The position numbers and the translations under genes were made by a program. From assembly GCF_030065675.1 (NCBI RefSeq), contig NZ_JASJDK010000031.1, forward strand, positions 1 to 49,759: a stretch of 49,759 nucleotides of DNA, written 5' to 3'. The DNA comes from Mastigocoleus sp. MO_188.B34. GTDB taxonomy: Bacteria > Cyanobacteriota > Cyanobacteriia > Cyanobacteriales > Nostocaceae. A model generated the notes under the pieces. It saw only the letters and a list, made by a program, of their open reading frames with translations. It ran no database searches and was not told where the DNA came from. Positions within the stretch are counted from its first letter, which is position 1, and each line of letters starts with the position of its first letter. Positions 1 to 8,600 of the stretch are shown piece by piece.

Positions 1-124
1 CAATAAAGCTACATTATTTTATTTACTTTTTATTGCTAAATTAAGCTTTTACTATTAATACTGAGTGATTAAGATACATCAATTTTTGTTGGTGCAAGAT
101 GTAAGTATAGCAAAATTGGGTATT

Positions 125-203
125 GTAGGGTGTTCTAGACGGAAGTATTAACGTACCAAAAGCTTTAAGGATAGTGCGTTACGCTGTCGCTAACACACCC
201 TAC
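125..203. repeat. Short palindromic intergenic repeat
   Basis: The 9-bp arms GTAGGGTGT (125-133) and ACACCCTAC (195-203) are perfect inverted repeats. The right part contains GTGCGTTACGC...GCTAAC, a motif that recurs in variant form near 14084-14110. It looks like a dispersed cyanobacterial intergenic palindrome with no coding content. Confidence 0.5.
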
Positions 204-210
204 GCCTACT

Positions 211-426
211 TAGGGCTTGCTGAATAAAACTCAAACCTATGACAGACAAGGTTTTTAAGCTTTTTTGTGTCAAACAAGTGCAAGGAAATAATGTTTATAG
301 TCTCAAAAACCTTGCACTTTATTCCCTGATATCCCTAGGTAAATTAGAAACCAAAGGACGAAACTAATATTTTGCAAGCTGTGTGGCTTCTAGATTCGCG
401 AAACTCTACTTTTTCAGCAAGCCCTA
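211..426. mobile_element. MITE-like element with 14-bp perfect terminal inverted repeats
   Basis: TAGGGCTTGCTGAA at 211-224 is matched exactly by TTCAGCAAGCCCTA at 413-426, giving a 216-bp element. It has no transposase reading frame. Inside lies a second inverted repeat, GTGCAAGG (279-286) and CCTTGCAC (311-318). Similar termini are common on cyanobacterial insertion sequences, so this is probably a non-autonomous derivative. I could not define a clear target duplication. Confidence 0.65.
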
Positions 427-556
427 CTTATTTCAAGCGCAAAGTCGCAGGCTTACGCCAACAAAAATCAAATATTATTCCTATACATTAATGAAAATCT
501 TTCTTAGCAAGATATATTTGAATGAGGAAATTTTTGTCCCCTATTTTCTGTTACCC

Positions 557-680
557 ATAGCAATCATATTTAATTAGCGAACAGATAAATTCTGTGAAGA
601 CATGCAGAGTCTAATACCTACACCGTAGGTTCTGCAACATCTCTACAAGATGGTTTTTATGAATGATTTGGGATTGCTAT
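557..680. mobile_element. MITE-like palindromic element, copy 1
   Basis: ATAGCAATC (557-565) and GATTGCTAT (672-680) are perfect 9-bp inverted ends. Read on the minus strand, it shares blocks with the element at 5485-5573: AAATCATT near one end, TTGTAGAGA in the middle, TTTATCTGTTC and AAATATGATTGCTA at the other end. The two are therefore one family in opposite orientation. It sits about 20 bp past the end of the minus-strand AAA ATPase gene. Confidence 0.6.
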
Positions 681-701
681 ACTCCCTGTTTAAAATAATA
701 A

Positions 702-1901
702 TTAAACAAACTTTTGACTGAACTCTTGGAGTAAATCTACTCTTCCTTTACGCAACATTGCTGGGTCTAATCTTTCAGTAGTGTTACAAGTCATCAAAAC
801 CACTAATCTTTGTCGCATTTGTACACCGGAATCATCAATAACACTCTGGTATAGGGTTCCATCAAGCAAACTCAAAATATGCTCTGTTTTATTACTATAT
901 TGTGCTACTTCACTAGCGCGATCTTGAGCTAAATTATCTGCTTCGTTGATAATCAGACAAATTCTTTCCAAGTAAGATGGTGGAACAAAGTTGGAAATAG
1001 CATCATGATCCAAGATGAAAATAACATAGCCCAAAGGTGCAAGGATTTCTTTGGCAACCGCTTGAGTCCAAGCTGTTTTCCCCGTCCCAGGTTCTCCGTG
1101 TACCAGAACAGCTAACTGGTTTTGATTAAGAATTGCTTGCTGTACTGAGTCAGTAAAACTTTGGATGTTTGCTCCAAAAGTTTTGATTGGGAATTGACTA
1201 TGAATTTTTCCCACACGACTTTGGTATCCACTTAGCATCACGGCTAAGTTATAGGTTGCTTTATTGATTAGTGGCTGTATATCTTTCGCCATTAAAGTAT
1301 ATTGTCTTCGACCTCTGTCATAGGGATCGATTTGGAGCCAAACATCATGTTGAGACCAATAAGCGTACACGCTGTTGACAACATCTAAACGCTCCCAACC
1401 ATTAAATTTTTCTACTGGGAAATAAAAGTCACGTTCTAAATAATATTGGGTAATAATATCCGGACAACCTAATAAATCTAAAACTCTGAATACAGCAATC
1501 TCTTGAAGACGGTTAAGGACATAGTCAATTGGAATACTGTTACGACTTACAAACTGAACGATGGGAGTTTCAGTGCTTAGAATGTCTTTGTAACGATAGT
1601 CCGGTGATAAAGGTTCCGGTGTAATGTAATTCCAAAACTTTTCAACTTCATAACGCGTATCTTCAGAGAAAACATTTAATAAGTTTGCCCACCAAGCATA
1701 ATTATTTCTACCTAAGTTTTCTCCAACACGACTTGCTAAATTTAAACTTTTTTGAGTTAACTCTTGCGTGTCTTGATGAAATAATTGCCACAAAAAATCC
1801 CAATCAAATTCACGATTAAATGGTCTCCAACCACTAGCAAGTAGGCTAGGTTGATTTTTGTTGCGATAGTCGTCACTTTTACCAAAATAATCAAATCCCA
1901 T
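702..1901 (-). CDS. AAA ATPase with unusual Walker B
   Basis: This 399-aa protein has a C-terminal AAA module. The Walker A motif GEPGTGKT lies at residues 269-276. A hydrophobic Walker B strand reads ICLIINEAD, with the glutamate at 320. A sensor-1 stretch (MTCNTTERLD) and an arginine-containing RKGRVD segment follow. The canonical Walker B aspartate is asparagine (N319), which may weaken magnesium coordination. The N-terminal 200 residues are aromatic-rich and match nothing I recognise. The family often remodels or disassembles protein complexes; the substrate here is unknown. The gene stands alone, flanked by repeats, with the next gene 990 bp upstream. AAA assignment is sure; function is not. 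Confidence 0.85.
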   Translation of the reverse strand: MGFDYFGKSDDYRNKNQPSLLASGWRPFNREFDWDFLWQLFHQDTQELTQKSLNLASRVGENLGRNNYAWWANLLNVFSEDTRYEVEKFWNYITPEPLSPDYRYKDILSTETPIVQFVSRNSIPIDYVLNRLQEIAVFRVLDLLGCPDIITQYYLERDFYFPVEKFNGWERLDVVNSVYAYWSQHDVWLQIDPYDRGRRQYTLMAKDIQPLINKATYNLAVMLSGYQSRVGKIHSQFPIKTFGANIQSFTDSVQQAILNQNQLAVLVHGEPGTGKTAWTQAVAKEILAPLGYVIFILDHDAISNFVPPSYLERICLIINEADNLAQDRASEVAQYSNKTEHILSLLDGTLYQSVIDDSGVQMRQRLVVLMTCNTTERLDPAMLRKGRVDLLQEFSQKFV

Positions 1902-2150
1902 ATTTGAATTTATGCAGCAATCAAAAATTAAGGAATCAAGATTTACAGATGATAATCTATTTTTAAATTTAAATGTTATGTATCCGAGTATTTTTTATCA
2001 AATTTGAAATTACATCAAACAAATTTGAAAGATTACTCGAAAGATATTTACGTATAAAAATTTTGCTAAGTGCAGTTTACTATCGTTCGGTTGTGAATAA
2101 ATAAGCCCTTAATATGGTAAAAATTTTATTACTTATATTGAAACTGTTAC
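1902..2150. other. AT-rich intergenic DNA upstream of the AAA ATPase
   Basis: No supportable gene or RNA. This stretch should hold the promoter of the minus-strand AAA ATPase, but I cannot place -10 and -35 boxes with confidence. Confidence 0.4.
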
Positions 2151-2283
2151 CGCTACGCGGAAGTAAAAAGTAAAAAGTAAAAAGTAAAAAGTAAAAAGTA
2201 AAAAGTAAAAAGTAAAAAGTAAAAAGTAAAAAGTAAAAAGTAAAAAGTAAAAAGTAAAAAGTAAAAAGTAAAAAGTCATTAGC
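2151..2283. repeat. Heptameric short tandem repeat (AGTAAAA), about 16.5 copies
   Basis: The 7-bp unit AGTAAAA runs without interruption from 2161 to 2276. It is bordered by CGCTACGCG (2151-2159) on the left and AAAAGTCATTAGC (2271-2283) on the right. The same borders surround a short version at 45464-45505. Heptameric STRR arrays are known in heterocystous cyanobacteria. A minus-strand reading frame across it is only the translated repeat. Confidence 0.9.
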
Positions 2284-2370
2284 GGATCAGTAGGTAGCAG
2301 TTCCGGATCCGTAGGTAGCGCAGCTATATCAAGAAACATAAAATATTCGTATTTGGCTCGTAGTAGCACT

Positions 2371-2386
2371 GTAGCGCTAAAGCGCT
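2371..2386. repeat. Perfect palindrome TAGCGCTAAAGCGCTA-type hairpin
   Basis: Two 7-bp arms TAGCGCT/AGCGCTA separated by 2 bp. It is preceded by two imperfect direct copies of GGATC(A/C)GTAGGTAGC (about 2284-2318). This is a small palindromic repeat cluster next to the heptamer array; no role can be assigned. Confidence 0.5.
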
Positions 2387-2890
2387 ATTACAAACAAGTT
2401 ATGATTTTTCTTATTAATCTACTTAGTAACTGGGTTGTAAAGTTCAAGTAACCTTACAATTAAAGACTTATATTTAAATATTATTGGGATTCAATATTTT
2501 TGAGATTCAATATTTGATCCACATAACATGTATTACAATGTAATGCAAAATACTGTAGGTGTCAAGGTACTAAACTATCTATCGATCAATAGTTAGGGAA
2601 TTGGTTTTCATATATTTAATCTCCAACTATTTTATTTAGATTTCTTGTGACAAAACCGTTCGAGTAATAATTAATATTAAAATCTGACACAAAAAATTTG
2701 CATTATCTAACTAAACACAAGAATAGTATCGTAAATTAATAATTTTTAATCTTTTCTTAAACCAGTTACTACTTAGTTTGATCTGTAGTTTTTTTAGTAA
2801 CTTTAGTAATTAGTTAGAGATTTTACAACAAAAACTACCTATTAATATTTTGCTTACGACTAATTTAAGGATTTGATTTAAGGATTTAGT
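2387..2890. other. AT-rich gene-free stretch
   Basis: No open frame with coding character, no recognisable RNA and no repeat of note. It lies downstream of the minus-strand DUF2993 gene. Confidence 0.4.
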
Positions 2891-3601
2891 TTAAGGATTG
2901 ACATTAACTGTCCCTTTACATGCAAGTATTCCTTTACTCAAATTCAAATATTGAATATCTACATCGTCTCCTAAATCGATATCTTCTGTATGATTTTTTA
3001 TTATATTTTCATCGGATTTAGTGATATGGATCGGCGATAATTGTAACTTCTGAGAACCCAACAAACTTAAACCAATAACAATATCTACCTGCTCGTAAAT
3101 ACTTTGTTTACATAAATTTCCATTGAGCAATATTTTCCTTTCTTCAATAATGATTTTTTGCCAATTAGTTAACTTGGATTTAGCAATATATTCTGGTAAA
3201 ATTTGAGTCATTACATCGTTTAAAGCAGTGGATAATAATATTGATGAAAGAGAAGCGTTTAAGTCGCTTTCTTCAATTCTCAACTCACCAAACACTCGGA
3301 CTGTTTCTAGTAGCTGTAGTGCTTGACCTTTGAGTACTGAGCCAATATTAATGCGAATATTTTCTGCTATCAGCTGGACTTCGGTCAGGTAAATACCTTG
3401 ATAGACTGCGTCACTAGCAAGAATTGATACCCAGGGTATGCAACCAGAAAGTATTTCACCATCGTTGGCTTTTATTTCCACTTCTAGTTGGGATATTTGG
3501 CTTACTTGCGATCGCAGCCATAATTTAAGAGCTGTTGTGAGTACTTTGGTGAATACACGAATTTTTCTGGAGTTTTTTTTCTTTGAGGTATTACGTGACA
3601 T
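2891..3601 (-). CDS. DUF2993 (LmeA-type lipid-binding) protein
   Basis: A 236-aa protein with a basic N-terminus (SRNTSKKKNSRK) and then a DUF2993 domain over most of its length. The sequence includes repeated amphipathic beta strands such as VEIKANDGEILSG and VQLIAENIRINIGSVL, and a segment around NASLSSILLSTALNDV. The family is common in cyanobacteria and actinobacteria; actinobacterial LmeA binds phosphoinositides in the envelope. There is no clear signal peptide, so membrane association is inferred only from the family. It is divergently transcribed from the pseudouridine synthase gene, with 140 bp between them. The ATG at 3601 gives the full domain. Confidence 0.8.
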   Translation of the reverse strand: MSRNTSKKKNSRKIRVFTKVLTTALKLWLRSQVSQISQLEVEIKANDGEILSGCIPWVSILASDAVYQGIYLTEVQLIAENIRINIGSVLKGQALQLLETVRVFGELRIEESDLNASLSSILLSTALNDVMTQILPEYIAKSKLTNWQKIIIEERKILLNGNLCKQSIYEQVDIVIGLSLLGSQKLQLSPIHITKSDENIIKNHTEDIDLGDDVDIQYLNLSKGILACKGTVNVNP

Positions 3602-3741
3602 TTGTTTACTCTAGCTTTATAAATATGAAGTTACGATTTAAATGTACTCAAGCAGAATCTAAATGTAGCAATTATTGCTATCAATAATTCATAAGCAGTA
3701 TATACACTAATTTTATAGATAAAAAATATACCAGGTATCAC

Positions 3742-4479
3742 ATGGGGGTGAAAATACAGAAAATAATATCACAGTGGGGAATTGCTTCGCGAAGAAAAGC
3801 CGAAGAAATGATTAGGCATTCTCGCGTAAAAGTTAATAATGAGCTAGCACATATTGGGCAAAAAATAGACCCACAAATTGACATAATTGAAATTGATAAT
3901 AATCCAGTATTACCTAAAAACAATCCGGAAAAAGTGTATTTATTGTTACATAAGCCAAAGGGTGTTGTAACAACATGTGATGACCCACAGGGAAGACAAA
4001 CGGTTTTAGATTTATTACCACAAGAACTGAGAAAAGGAAAAGGAATTCATCCTGTTGGTCGTCTAGATGCTGATTCTACAGGAGCATTATTATTAACTAA
4101 TGATGGTGAACTAACATTTCGACTGACTCATCCTCGTCACAGTGTCCCCAAGACCTATCGAGTTGTAGTAAAAGGATTTCCCCCAGAAGAAGTATTAGAA
4201 GAATGGCGTCAGGGTGTGCTTTTAGATGGAAGGAGAACTAGACCAGCAAAGGTGCGTCTGCTGAGAAAATTGGCTGCGACTAGTGAACTCGAAATTATTC
4301 TCAAGGAAGGAAGAAAACGCCAAATTCGCCTTATAGCGAAACAAATGGGATACCCAGTAATCAAGCTGCATCGTACCGCTATTGGTCAAATCAAATTAAA
4401 TACATCAAAAAAAGAGAGTCTATCTCCAGGAAAATACCGTTATCTCAAAGATTTTGAAGTTAATTTTTTGTATCAATAA
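3742..4479 (+). CDS. rluB: RsuA/RluB-family rRNA pseudouridine synthase
   Basis: This 245-aa protein isomerises a uridine of ribosomal RNA to pseudouridine. An N-terminal S4 RNA-binding domain (residues 1-60, ASRRKAEEMIRHSRVKVN) is followed by the catalytic domain. The motif GRLDADSTG starts at residue 106 and D109 is the expected catalytic aspartate. KTYRVVVKG and GRKRQIRL are further family motifs. The length is normal for RluB. I cannot separate RluB (23S) from RsuA (16S) specificity by eye. The rodZ-like gene follows within about 90 bp, so they may be co-transcribed. Confidence 0.92.
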   Translation: MGVKIQKIISQWGIASRRKAEEMIRHSRVKVNNELAHIGQKIDPQIDIIEIDNNPVLPKNNPEKVYLLLHKPKGVVTTCDDPQGRQTVLDLLPQELRKGKGIHPVGRLDADSTGALLLTNDGELTFRLTHPRHSVPKTYRVVVKGFPPEEVLEEWRQGVLLDGRRTRPAKVRLLRKLAATSELEIILKEGRKRQIRLIAKQMGYPVIKLHRTAIGQIKLNTSKKESLSPGKYRYLKDFEVNFLYQ

Positions 4480-4570
4480 TTTGTATCAATAATTTGTGCC
4501 AGTAATTTGTGCAAATCATTCCCGTATATCCCCATTAATGATTAAGGTATTCCAAGGAGTCAAACCAAAG

Positions 4571-5377
4571 ATGAAGTGGTTTAAAAAGCAGGAAAAACAG
4601 CAGTCGAATATATCACTAGAAGAGCAAAGAGCAGAAAAATTAACGGAGATGGGTGCTCAACTACGCACTTGTCGTGAAGAAAAAGGTTTTTCGTTGGATG
4701 AAATTGTTGCAATGACAAGGATTTCACGTCGGTTATTGCAAGCAATAGAACAAGCGAATTTAGCGGAGCTTCCAGAACCAATTTATACTCAAGGTTTGAT
4801 TAGAGAATTTGCTAATGTCCTTGGTTTTAATGGAGCAGAATTTGCTAGTACTTATCCTTTAGGTTCGAGTAAAATTACGATTAATTCACCCTGGGTTGTC
4901 AGACCAATTGGACAATTAAGTTCGGTACATCTTTATCTTATTTATATTTTCTTAATTTTATTTTCCATAAGTGGTCTATCTACTTTCTTAAATACTGCAT
5001 CATTAAGTGCTAATAGTAATGTAAATGATTCGCAGTTGCAATTATCTCAAAATCCTGAAAAATCTCAGCTAAATTCTGAAAAGGATTCTTCTATATCTAA
5101 GGTTACGACTCAAAAGAAGAATCAAGCATCCCCAAAACAAGTACAAGTAGGAATCACTTTAAAAGAGAAATCTTGGATTAAAGTAGTTGCTGATGGGAAA
5201 GTTGAGTATGAAGGTAAGTTAGATAAAGGAGCCAAACGTAGTTGGAAAGCTAATAAGGAACTTACTGTTCGCGCTGGGAATGCGGGGGGAGTTTTGGTAA
5301 GTGTGAATCAACAGGTGGCGAAAACAATGGGGAAATCGGGAGCAATTGAAGAAGTGAAAGTTGCTACTTCTAGATAG
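4571..5377 (+). CDS. RodZ-like HTH membrane protein with DUF4115
   Basis: A 268-aa protein. An N-terminal Xre-type helix-turn-helix (LRTCREEKGFSLDEIVAMTRIS) is followed by LAELPEPIYTQGLIREFA, a hallmark of RodZ-like proteins. A single membrane segment (HLYLIYIFLILFSISGLSTFL) comes next, then a Ser/Gln-rich linker and a C-terminal DUF4115 beta domain. RodZ links MreB to the envelope in rod-shaped bacteria. The ATG at 4571 is chosen because AAGGAG lies at 4554-4559; a GTG at 4496 would add 25 residues that do not look conserved. Confidence 0.85.
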   Translation: MKWFKKQEKQQSNISLEEQRAEKLTEMGAQLRTCREEKGFSLDEIVAMTRISRRLLQAIEQANLAELPEPIYTQGLIREFANVLGFNGAEFASTYPLGSSKITINSPWVVRPIGQLSSVHLYLIYIFLILFSISGLSTFLNTASLSANSNVNDSQLQLSQNPEKSQLNSEKDSSISKVTTQKKNQASPKQVQVGITLKEKSWIKVVADGKVEYEGKLDKGAKRSWKANKELTVRAGNAGGVLVSVNQQVAKTMGKSGAIEEVKVATSR

Positions 5378-5484
5378 TAATTAGATGGTTTGTTTGTAAT
5401 GACGACTATAAATGTAAAAATTCATTCCTCACTTCTGTAATACCAAAGTTTGTTCGCTAAGATTTTTGTAGAGATGTAATGATA

Positions 5485-5573
5485 TAGCAACCCTAAATCA
5501 TTTGTGAACATTAATATTGTAGAGACGCGCCACGGCGCGTCTTTATCTGTTCACAAATCAAATATGATTGCTA
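5485..5573. mobile_element. MITE-like palindromic element, copy 2
   Basis: The ends TAGCAA (5485-5490) and TTGCTA (5568-5573) extend inward as an imperfect inverted repeat: ATCATTTGTGAACA on the left, TGTTCACAAATCA on the right. The centre is a strong GC-rich hairpin, AGACGCGCCACGGCGCGTCT (about 5523-5542). It is the same family as 557-680 in the opposite orientation. It lies about 105 bp upstream of the NACHT gene, so the hairpin may affect that gene's expression. Confidence 0.65.
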
Positions 5574-5678
5574 CAACACCGAGCAAGACCCATTGGGATA
5601 TTTGGAGTAGTCAAAATTCTTTTTACAATAATTTTTACAATAAAAGTAAGGTAATAAAATTATTTATATGTATGATTT

Positions 5679-8600
5679 ATGACTGCATTTTCCTGCCACC
5701 GCCCCAAGTTTGCTCCCGTTTGGGTTTTCTTGGTTACTTTTTTATTAATTATTTCTTTGTCCATTCCTTGGGTTAGTGCTCAGGAAGAAAACAAGCCAAA
5801 ACCAAAAGAGTGGCAAATTAATGGTATTGTTGCAGCCTTAGATGATGGCTATGACCAAGTTAAGGAATATGCTTTGAGTGAATTAAATAAATATTACATT
5901 AAAAAGATAAATAAACCAGAAAAGATTATTAAGAAAATTGCTAATATCCTTAAGGATGAAAATGTGAAAGGCTACGTTCGTTCTGGTGCAGCAGAGGCGT
6001 TGGCTAAATTTGGGGAACCTGCAGCCAAATACATCCCTAATATCCTCAACTTGCTCAAGGATGAAAAGGTGGATTCTAGTGTTCGTTCTGGTGCAGCACA
6101 GGCGTTGGGGAAATTTGGGGAATCTACAGCCAAATACATCCCTGATATCGTCAATATCCTCAAAGATGAAAAGGTGTCTTCTAGTGTTCGTTCTGGTGCA
6201 GCAGAGGCGTTGGCTAAATTTGGGGAACCTGCAGCCAAATACATCCCCGATATCCTCAACTTGCTCAAGGATGAAAAGGTGGATTCTAGTGTTCGTTCTG
6301 GTGCAGCACAGGCGTTGGGGAAATTTGGGGAATCTGCAGCCAAATACATCCCCGATATCCTCAACTTGCTCAAAGATGAAAATGTGGATCTTCATTTTGT
6401 TCGTAATAGTGCAGCACGGGCTTTGAGCACATTTGGAGAACCTGAAGCCAAATATATTCCCGATATTCTCAATTTGCTCAAAGATGAAAAGGTGGATTCT
6501 TACGTTCGTTCTCTTGCAGCACAGGCGTTGGGAAAATTTGGGGAACTTGAATTAAAACAAGCTGTTGTTATCCTCAATAATCTTTACGATCCTAGTCATT
6601 CAGAATATAAACAATGGCGCTTTTTAACTTACTTCACTGGTGGTGGGACTAAAGAGGTAAAAACTTTACTGACATGGTTGGGTTATTCTCAAACAGTTCC
6701 TCAACAAATAAAGTATGATGAAGCAAAGGAAACACTAGAAATCTTCCTGGAAGTATGGAAACCTACCAAGGATCTGAGAAGACTAAGAAATGATTTGGCA
6801 GATAAGATTGGAAGAATTGCCAAAGATAAAAGTGTTACTTGGAAAGCCTTAGATATTTCTTTGTTGCAAAAACATCACGATAATTTAAAAACAGCAGGCT
6901 ATAACGAAGCTGACACCATACAGCGCATCATTAATAATCTGCAGTTTTGGAAATGGTTCTTCATTGCCAAAGATATAATCCTGATTCACCTTGCGATTTG
7001 GCTTATCCTGACCCTTATTTACCCCACATTTACTCCAGTTCTTGCACCTTTGTTCTGGAACCCTTGGCTGAGACGAATTCTCGGTTTTGGTTATATTGGC
7101 TTACTGCTAACTTTGGTTCCTTGGTCCCGTGAGAGATTGTTACAACCATTTAAACCTTTGTTGTTAGGAGATGCAGGATTAGATAATTTTGTCGAGCAAG
7201 GTTATTTTGGCGAATCTTATGTGAAGGTTCCACCAGGTAGTATTCCAGTTTTAGATCAAAATCAGAACTTACTAGATAACACAATTACAGTAGTTGCAAC
7301 GACAGAAAGTAATCCTGAGATATTCCGACCACTGTCTTTGATAAATGCTTTTAGCAAACGCAATACTTTTGCTTTCGTCACAATCATAAATATATTTTTG
7401 CGAAATAGACTTTGGCGAAAGCGATCACCACAAAAAACAAACTCATTAAATAAATATTCCCCAAAATATATTACGTCACAAGTTCAACCAATTACTCAAG
7501 CGATCCCAAGTCTCCAAGGACAAATAGTTTTAGAAGGGGAATCGGGTTTGGGTAAATCAATGTTTTTGCGACATTTAGCGAATAATTCCCGGCGTATTCT
7601 TGTTTACCTCCCCGCTCAAAAGTGTGATAAAGGGGTAATCAAGGCAATTTATGCCAAATTAAAGGAGCAAGTAAATGACTTCAAGTTCCTAAAAAACCTG
7701 ATTTACAATGGTGCTTTAGATATCTGCATCGACGGACTCAACGAAGTTACAGCGGACACCAGAGCGAAAATCTCCCAGTTTGCAGAAAGCTATTTTCGGG
7801 GCAATATAATTATGACTACTCAGCCCCTCGACTGGATACCGCCTTCGACTGCGAAGAAATACGAATTGCAGCCTTTAGAACGCGAACAAATTGAGCAATT
7901 TTTGCTGTTGCGTGGTGAGACGATTGGGGAATGGCGATTGGGGACTGGCGAAGACAAAGGAATTAACGCATCATTTACACAATACGACCAAGCTTGTTCT
8001 AACTATCTTGCGGAAGCTTTCAACGAACAGCAATCACCGGAAGATTTAGCAGTAACCAAGCGCATCCTTTCTAATCCGATGGATTTAACTTTGGTTGCCC
8101 TGATGCTATCACAAGGACAGCAACCAAATTTATTTCGCCTGCAAGAACAACAATATCAACTGATGGCGGCTGAATATCAGCGAGAATACCAACGGGAATT
8201 TCCTTTAAAAAAGTTTTCTGAAGCTGTTTATCAAATGCGATTGTATGACGAAACCATCATACCCAGTGAGGAATTTGGATCTGAATTAGTATGCTTGGGA
8301 AATGAAAAATATAAGATGGTTATCAGTCGTCTGTGGGAAAATGACAAAGGGGAACCAGAAACAACCTGGTATTTTCGTCACGATAAAATTATGGAATTCT
8401 TCCTAGTACAAAACTTTCGCGGTGCAGGTGAAGCAATTCAAGAACGGATTCAAAAACATATTAACGACCCCAGATTTCGCGGTGTTTATTTATTATTAGC
8501 GAACTTACTTCCCTTAGATGATGCAGTAGAACTGCGAGAAAGAATTATCGACTATGCTGCTAACAGCAAAGACCATACATTAAGCGATAAATTTGTTCAG

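Noticed and set aside
383-577. Plus-strand 64-codon frame
   Set aside because: It spans the end of one MITE and the start of another, with no coding character.
702-1901. AAA ATPase as part of the NACHT/CHAT system
   Set aside because: It lies about 4 kb away on the other strand with three unrelated genes between, so no link is supported by the sequence.
2161-2276. Possible CRISPR array
   Set aside because: A pure 7-bp tandem repeat with no spacers; no cas genes in the window.
2133-2369. Minus-strand 78-codon frame
   Set aside because: It is the translated AGTAAAA heptamer array (LLFTFYF repeats), with no independent coding signal.
5883-6426. Long frames in other frames and antisense to the HEAT repeats
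   Set aside because: They exist only because the 105-bp repeat unit is a multiple of three and lacks stops in several frames; their peptides are mirror repeats.
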